Assembly: GCF_000143535.2 (NCBI RefSeq)
Contig: NC_037317.1
Span: 1 to 64,000 of the forward strand
Length of the DNA: 64,000 nucleotides
From: Botrytis cinerea B05.10
Lineage: Eukaryota; Ascomycota; Leotiomycetes; Helotiales; Sclerotiniaceae
Direction: 5' to 3'
A program made the position numbers and the translations under genes. The notes under the pieces were generated by a model. The model did no database searches, was not told the origin of the DNA, and worked only from the letters and a program-made list of their open reading frames with translations. Below are positions 58,102 to 64,000 of this stretch, piece after piece. The stretch's first letter is position 1, and each line of letters opens with the position of its first letter.

Positions 58102-59200
58102 TCACCGCCTGGCAGAATTGTCAAGAATCTCACTTACCTCTCTTCTGCTGTCCTTCAACCAAAAGAATAACTTTTCTGGTCCCATATAATCATTATACTG
58201 TCGACAGTGAACGAGAGCTACGAAACTTTTAGTCGCACGAGATTGAACCGTGGAAAGTCGAACATATATTTCCGGCAGTCCCGTACCCACACGACTTGGA
58301 TTCAATACATCCTGTCCTTTCAGGTTTAGAAATGTCGATTCTTCGATGAGTCGAATATAGTCATATTTGATAAGACTTCATACCTCTGAATCTTCATTTG
58401 GTCGTCTATGAGAATCAGTTCTAGACCTCGTTTCGCTTTGAAGCTTACAACTTCTCACATCCTCTAAAGGGACTAATGCTCTTCGATACTTAGATATCTT
58501 TGATGCTTTGGCACAGGCACTCGGTGGTGTCTCGAGTTTTGAATTTCATTTGTAGTAACCTTGACGTTATCTTCTTTAATTCTCAATTCTGGCCGGGCTT
58601 CTACGCGCGTCAAGTTGACCCGACTGTCTCTCTGTTGTGATCTCCTAGTGGAGCAGAGGATCAGGTAGTAGTATACTTTATTTCCTTCAAGATCGACAAC
58701 AAACATCACATAATTCAATCCTAGAACCTCCCACCAACTTTATCTTCGAGGCTGTAGTGGCCCATTTACAAATCGCAATATTGCTCCACTACTGTCAAAC
58801 TCACCAAGCAAGCATTTCTTTCCCGATCTACAATTATTGGCCTTTGAATCGAAAAAGATCAACGTTAGGTAAGGTCAATATTAATGTTCTTCGGAAAGAA
58901 TCTTGATTCAGTGGATACTAATATGTTGTGAGATTGACTGACGTTTTTCTGCATGCATTTTGTGCATCCTAACATCTCCAAGGTGGAGATCAACTGGTCT
59001 ACTTAGATTTTCGACAACACTTGGGGGACAGAACGCCATCCGTGCAAAGTCTCCAAAGTATTCACTTGTTATACAAATTCTCCGAGCTTTTAGACTATGG
59101 CATCTTGTTTCACGCATAAGGTACAACATCTCTAAGCGTCGTCACATTCTCATCTACAACATAAGGTGGTGGTAAACTGTCACCTTGTAGCTAACGTTCA
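58102..59200 (-). pseudogene. Possible decayed gene of unknown function
   Basis: Several protein-like minus-strand stretches follow one another: MLYLMRETRCHSLKARRICI and VVENLSRPVDLHLGDVRMHK (59129-58908), KKCLLGEFDSSGAILRFVNG then a TAA then SWWEVLGLNYVMFVVDLEGN (58830-58650), and GTGLPEIYVRLSTVQSRATK to FFWLKDSRREVSEILDNSAR (58305-58102). Stops and frame changes separate them. It may be one multi-exon gene with damage or chance frames. No domain recognised. Confidence 0.3.
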
Positions 59201-61197
59201 TAGGGAGGCAATATGTTACCGCAGATCTCGAGAAAACTCAGGGTTATAATTTCTCCCATGACGCAAAATGAACCAATCGAACCCATAATTCTGACATTGC
59301 GTCGGGTGCCTACCTTTGGCGTTCATCCACAACCAAACACGTTGCTGATGGCGACGATTAGGGCAGAATCAAGTAGAAAATGGCTGAGAGGGAATTTACG
59401 TTTGCGATTCACAGAATACGGATATCCAGAGCCCCTGGTACTGGAAGATAGCATAGTTATTGTTCATCAACTTCTGCTGTGATAATTATAGTACTCGCCA
59501 TCTTGATACTCGGAAAACTACTTGGAAAGTCGGCGTTTTTTTTTTCGTTTTCGTTATTATTAGCCATAGAATTCTCATCCTATCATGTTTTATCTCCAAA
59601 ACACAACACAAAATCAGCTAGTGCCTCAGTTGAGAGTTAGTTCTTGTAGAATATTAGAATGATACTTGAAGGTGCAAGAACGTCTTCCGATTCACAATAC
59701 AGTAGCAGTAGCATGTGTATGACGTGTATGAGGAGTCGTCAAACCCATAAAACTTTGTAGAACTGTTTCCACAAAATTTTACCATGGATCAGGCAGATCT
59801 ACAAGCTTTAAGCAACCGTTTGTAAAAATGTCGTCCATCTCGCGCTAAATGGGTCAATTCGGGACGTTAGGCCTCACGTTGAAATTGTTTCAATCACAAT
59901 CGTTCGAGAGCATTTTTTGGTCACAAAATCATTATCACATTCTACAAGCTCTCAAGATAAGGTCTAGTAGTAAAGGCTTCTTCTTTCGTCGCTAGTTGAT
60001 ATATAGGTATACCCAACTTGATCGTTCCGAAAGCATTAACTGCCACCACAGCCAGCGTTCCCAAAGATCCGACGATAATCATCAATCGCCAAAAGACGTG
60101 TCTTGATACCACCAACTTGTCATCTTGGAACATTGGTCTGAAAGCTTTCTTCATCTCAATTAATCTGATAAATTATTGTGGTACAGATGAGCCCGTTGAT
60201 TATTTCAGCTTCCCGTCGATTACCACCCATAGGTTTCAAATGAACGAATCTTCAAATTCAACTACGAATCAAATTACCTGCATCACTGCAGTGTACCCCC
60301 GCCGTGGAATTTTTGAGATAGAATCCGGTATCCGCTTCTAAATTTGTTGTTCGTTTAGCGTCTTTCGCCGTTGAAACCAGCTAAACCGCCACGTTTGACA
60401 TGATGAGGCTTGAGCGCTTCATGCTCCCAGCATTTCCTTTACTATCTTCTTAAACTATTCGTCTTTAATTTATTTTGGTACGTTTGATTAGTTTCAACAT
60501 GAGGAATAAATACCGTACTTTCTTGTAGGACTCATCAAGTTCTCGGAATTCCCTGCCCCCGCCTCCCCCTCAGAAGACGACAAAGGAATTTGCTAGTTGT
60601 TACATGGGTCTCGCTGATACCCGAATTACTATAGTGCAAAAGCAAACATCTGATACTAGAAGTTGATTGAATATTACCCGGGATGTTATGGTAATCAAAG
60701 GCATATAGTGATCTACGCTTGAGGTGTAGTGAATCCGTACGTTATTCTGTTGTATATCATGGCACTAATCATAAGACTCTGGAACTCCGCATTCTAGCAA
60801 TATTTACTGTACACTTTGGTTTCACCAAACCCTCCGTCGTGCGACTTTGGTGGAATGATTGAAGCCCAATTTTCTGATATAGTTATTGATCGTCATATTA
60901 CCCCCATGTCCATTATTGGCATTATAATCTGGGGTATCGAAACACCTCGAGGGTCGATATAGAATCCTAAGAGAACCGATTTGATTGCTATACTGCATAA
61001 TGAACTTGTTATTATAACCCCTCCTACCCACTTTCTTACTTTCTTCGTTACAATTTTCAATCATATGTTGCATTGTCTCTATAGTCTTTCCCTTGCACTA
61101 TTGTGGGAAGAAGTCCAGTTATTTAGAGAGGTACCATCTTGTTTGGTAATCTTTAGATTATATATCATTTAGAACTGTCTAAGCGATATCAAACATC
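59201..61197. other. Intergenic, no firmly supported gene
   Basis: Normal composition. A 70-codon minus-strand frame (60154-59942, MKKAFRPMFQDDKLVVSRHV followed by a hydrophobic helix FWRLMIIVGSLGTLAVVAVN) could be a small membrane protein or a last exon, and an 89-codon plus frame (59213-59482) is similar in quality. Neither is recognised. The last few hundred bases are the aquaporin promoter region. Confidence 0.4.
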
Positions 61198-62232
61198 ATG
61201 GCATTGAGAAGCCCAGCTAGAGATTACTTGGTCTCTATGATCGGTGAACTAGTTGGAACTTTTCTATTCCTCTTCTTCGCATTTGCTGCAGCACAAACGG
61301 CGAACCAGCCTAACGGAACTAAGCCTCTTACACCCAACGCGACTGATACATCAAAACTTCTATATATTGCCCTCGCATTTGGTGCAAGTCTTGCAGCAAA
61401 CGTCTGGGTTTTCTTTCGTGTCAGTGGCGGACAGTTTAACCCAGCCGTCACTCTCGCACTCGTGCTTATTAGGGCAGTGTCTCCCACGAAAGCATTGATA
61501 CTTATACCTGCTCAACTCGTTGGTGGAAGTTTGGCTGCTGCGGCAGTCAAAGGCATTATACCGGGTGATGACATACTTTTCGCAGTATCACTTGGACCAG
61601 GTGTTGCAAATGGTAAAAATGAACAATCCAGAAAATCGAAAGAGACTTACTAATTCGATCTGAACAAAGTCCAAGGCTTATTCATAGAACTCCTCTTAAC
61701 CTTTATGCTCGTATTCACAATACTGATGCTTGTCGCCGAAAAGACAAAATCCACATTTGTCGCACCTATCGGTATTGGATTTTCGCTCTTCATTGGCCAC
61801 CTCGTCGGTATTTTTTGGACAGGAGCAGGAATAAACCCTGCCCGAGCGTTTTCACCAGCTCTTATTCAAGCTTCATTCCCAAGTTATCACTGGATTTACT
61901 GGCTTGGCCCTGCTTTAGGATCTTTCCTTGCCGCAGGATTATACTTAGGGCTGAAAGAGATGAAGTATGAATTAGTTGGTGGGGATGCGGATAAAGAAAA
62001 ACGGGAGGAAGGCTTAACTGTGCAGCAAGCAGACCTTATCATTGAAACTCTTCGCGGATTACCTAGAGCGATACAAGGATCTGGAGCTTTAGGGCAATTT
62101 GAAGGTACTACTGAAGGTCATAGGTCTCCCGTGGATTTGGAGAGAGGGGCCGAGGTCAGGATCTTGGAGGATGATCCGCACATTCGGAAAAGTCGATATG
62201 GATCTCCTGATTCTACGGATTTACCAACCTGA
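61198..62232 (+). CDS. Aquaporin (orthodox, MIP family)
   Basis: 325-residue water channel of the plasma or another membrane. Two exons (61198-61612, 61670-62232) with a 57-base GT-AG intron. Six hydrophobic helices surround the two pore motifs, Asn81-Pro-Ala in SGGQFNPAVT and Asn194-Pro-Ala in GAGINPARAF, the latter with the selectivity Arg197. NPARAF rather than NPARD, and the spacing, point to an orthodox aquaporin rather than an aquaglyceroporin. The cytosolic C-terminus (about residue 235 on) is long and charged (KEKREEGLTVQQADLIIETL), a common place for regulation in fungal aquaporins. No damage seen. The start is the first ATG before the first helix. Confidence 0.94.
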
Positions 62233-63236
62233 ATCTAGGCATCTTCTTCCACGAAATAATATATGTAACTCGTTTTGAACGGAACAAGACATTTTTGATC
62301 AACAATTTCCAGAGCAGAAGAGATGGATCTGGCAAGTGAGTGAACGATCGATTGCAGGAGAGCAGGGGCAACATGAGAATAGGTATAGAGTACAACAGAC
62401 GAATTTTCGGTGATGATGATAACATTTCATTCAAGATTTTTATTTCATGTGGGCAGATGGGACCAATCAATTGGACAATAGGCGTTTGTCGGGGAGTTGA
62501 TTTCCACAAGCACAAAATCAAAGTCGCCGGATGTATCTAAACGACAGACTGCATTCAAGTAGACACTTCGAATGATTCTCGACACTACGCTCATTTTAAT
62601 TATAATGTTTTAACTTCCAATTACTTTTTTTTTTTTTTTCGTGCTTAGACTTCGCAACAATGACCTTAAGTGATTTCTCTCAGCCTTACATCATCGAGAT
62701 ACCAATCTCAAACTCATCTGATCTTTGAAACAGTTTCGGAGAAACCCAAGAAGTAAAATTTTCTAGGATCCACTAGCTCTGATGGACGTGCGTGTCAAGT
62801 CGTTGTCTGATGTTATGCATTAAATTAGCCATTCCGAAAAAGCAACCCGGACGCTCTATGATCAATAAGGGTACCAAGCCAAAGCTCTTCGTTCTAGAAT
62901 TTCCATGCTGTCATTTTAGACTGTGGGGGCACTAGGCAGCTTTTGCAGATTGTGCTTTATCATCACTAAGGTTAACCATCTGACGGTTGTGTTTATTAAC
63001 ATTGCCCGCACGACAAGCCGCAACGTGGACGACGACACGATAACAACAAAGCTTTTATTAGTCGCAGATCTGCAATACATGTATTTCATGTATATAGCTC
63101 AATTTTTTTACACAATTTCGAAACAGTAGTCATTGAATCTACCCCTAAGTAGAAAATAGAACAAATTGCCCGGGTGCAGTATCTAGTGAATGTCGAAAAT
63201 TTGAGATAAAGATTTTACATTGTATCTATATCGGCA
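62233..63236. other. Intergenic, no supported gene
   Basis: Contains a 16-T run near 62624-62639. No recognisable frame. It separates the converging aquaporin and monooxygenase genes, so no promoter is expected between them. Confidence 0.45.
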
Positions 63237-64000
63237 TTATATATTGGCAGCATTTCCGTTCTCACCCGAGCTGTTGACTGGCTGCTCCAAACCGACAAAT
63301 TTACCCTCTTCAACCTGCGCAAATAAATCATCAAACTTGTCAAGAGCAACTTGATAACAATCAAAACCATAAATCTTCTTTTGGACATCAGCATCTGCCC
63401 ATTTGTCTGGAACTGCTCCCCCTTTTTGTTTCAATGCGGCGAATTGCTTGTCTCTCTCTGCCTTCGCAGCTCCATCACCCAAATGTAAAGCTCGTCCGGA
63501 TTGTGCAGCTAGCTCGACAAGAGTTTCAGCTCGTTCTTTCCTAACACTCTCGTAAATGAGTAAAGATTTGTTGATATCCGATGGACTGTTTGAAGGGCAT
63601 TTAGAAAACACAGCACCTAACACGGCAGCATCTTCAATTGCTTGAGCGGCACCCTGGGCCAAATGAGGAAGGGTTGGATGACAGGCGTCGCCGACTAATG
63701 CAATGGATCCGCGGACCCAAGTTGGAAGAGGACTGTGGACACGAAGTTTCCATTCGCACACCTCACCATCAGGAACAAGGTTCAACATACGTTGGACTTT
63801 AGGGCAAAAGTCTGAGAAAATATCCAACATAGCGCTCTTGTCACCCTTAGTAGTATAAGTAGCTGAAGGAGCGGCAGCAAAATTTGTATCTGGTTGGACT
63901 GTGGAAAGGTTATAAATCTGTTTGCTGGAGACTGGGTAGGCAATTATGTGTCTTTTTTCTCCAATCCATCTTGTCACCTTATCTCCATTGATAAGCTCCA
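63237..64000 (-). CDS. FAD-dependent monooxygenase, salicylate-hydroxylase type (partial)
   Basis: The C-terminal ~254 residues are visible; the gene continues beyond the right edge, where codons LINGDKVTRWIGEKRHI read on in frame. The FAD-contacting motif GDACHPTLPHLAQGAAQAIEDAAVLG is the GD motif of class A flavin hydroxylases. RKERAETLVELAAQSGR follows, as in fungal salicylate 1-monooxygenase-like proteins. The N-terminal Rossmann GxGxxG is off the window. It would hydroxylate an aromatic substrate with NAD(P)H and oxygen in the cytosol; the substrate is unknown. The visible part is one uninterrupted exon ending in a normal stop. Confidence 0.88.
   Translation of the reverse strand, partial: ELINGDKVTRWIGEKRHIIAYPVSSKQIYNLSTVQPDTNFAAAPSATYTTKGDKSAMLDIFSDFCPKVQRMLNLVPDGEVCEWKLRVHSPLPTWVRGSIALVGDACHPTLPHLAQGAAQAIEDAAVLGAVFSKCPSNSPSDINKSLLIYESVRKERAETLVELAAQSGRALHLGDGAAKAERDKQFAALKQKGGAVPDKWADADVQKKIYGFDCYQVALDKFDDLFAQVEEGKFVGLEQPVNSSGENGNAANI

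Noticed and set aside
1..64000. tRNA or rRNA genes and CRISPR arrays
   Set aside because: No cloverleaf-forming tRNA boxes or rRNA cores were noticed by eye; CRISPR is not expected in a fungus and no spaced repeats of that type occur. A covariance-model scan would settle tRNAs.

Overview
The window is the left end of a chromosome of a filamentous ascomycete (Pezizomycotina). It opens with about 17 CCCTAA units, its genes carry short 45-120 bp introns, and gene islands of ordinary base composition alternate with very AT-rich, gene-free blocks whose repeat copies differ mainly by C-to-T and G-to-A changes, the mark of repeat-induced point mutation (RIP). The laccase relic, HET protein and UstYa-like relic would fit Leotiomycetes (Botrytis/Sclerotinia relatives), but that placement is inference.

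Region by region: 0-5.3 kb holds the telomere, AT-rich subtelomeric repeats, a Fot1/pogo transposase scrap, an intact six-exon cytochrome P450 and a 338-bp MITE. 5.5-7.2 kb has two solo LTRs, one of 111 bp and one almost unmutated of 614 bp. 7.6-13.2 kb has a small cysteine-containing secreted protein, a UstYa/DUF3328-like relic and a GNAT acetyltransferase with one frameshift. 13.4-16.0 kb is a nest of three TA-flanked DNA elements. 16.8-19.4 kb has a secreted-protein pseudogene and a RIP-damaged laccase. 21.1-23.9 kb has a MITE and an intact secreted GH43 glycosidase. 24.1-27.8 kb is a second transposon graveyard with a nested LTR, a complete 437-bp miniature LTR element and a 1.84-kb TIR element. 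29-32 kb is a ten-exon sterol-type UDP-glycosyltransferase. 32.6-36.5 kb has a third LTR copy, a Rho GTPase pseudogene and nested MITEs. 36.8-43.3 kb is a complete but RIP-inactivated Ty3/gypsy chromovirus that cut the end of a HET-domain gene (to 45.2 kb). 45.9-47.2 kb is a sulfide:quinone oxidoreductase, followed by a third 1.85-kb TIR element. 52.9-56.4 kb has a membrane/DUF3431 protein and an alpha/beta hydrolase; 61.2-62.2 kb an aquaporin; 63.2 kb to the edge an FAD monooxygenase.

The genes do not form an obvious pathway or cluster. The set (P450, glycosyltransferase, secreted glycosidase, secreted small protein, HET protein, decayed laccase) is typical accessory subtelomeric content. 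The strongest story is the transposon archaeology. Target-site duplications and exact length arithmetic allow the order of insertions to be read, including a 437-bp MITE split by two later elements, a 111-bp-LTR miniature retrotransposon family with one full copy and two solo LTRs, and a HET gene whose reading frame continues exactly on the far side of a 6.4-kb retrotransposon.
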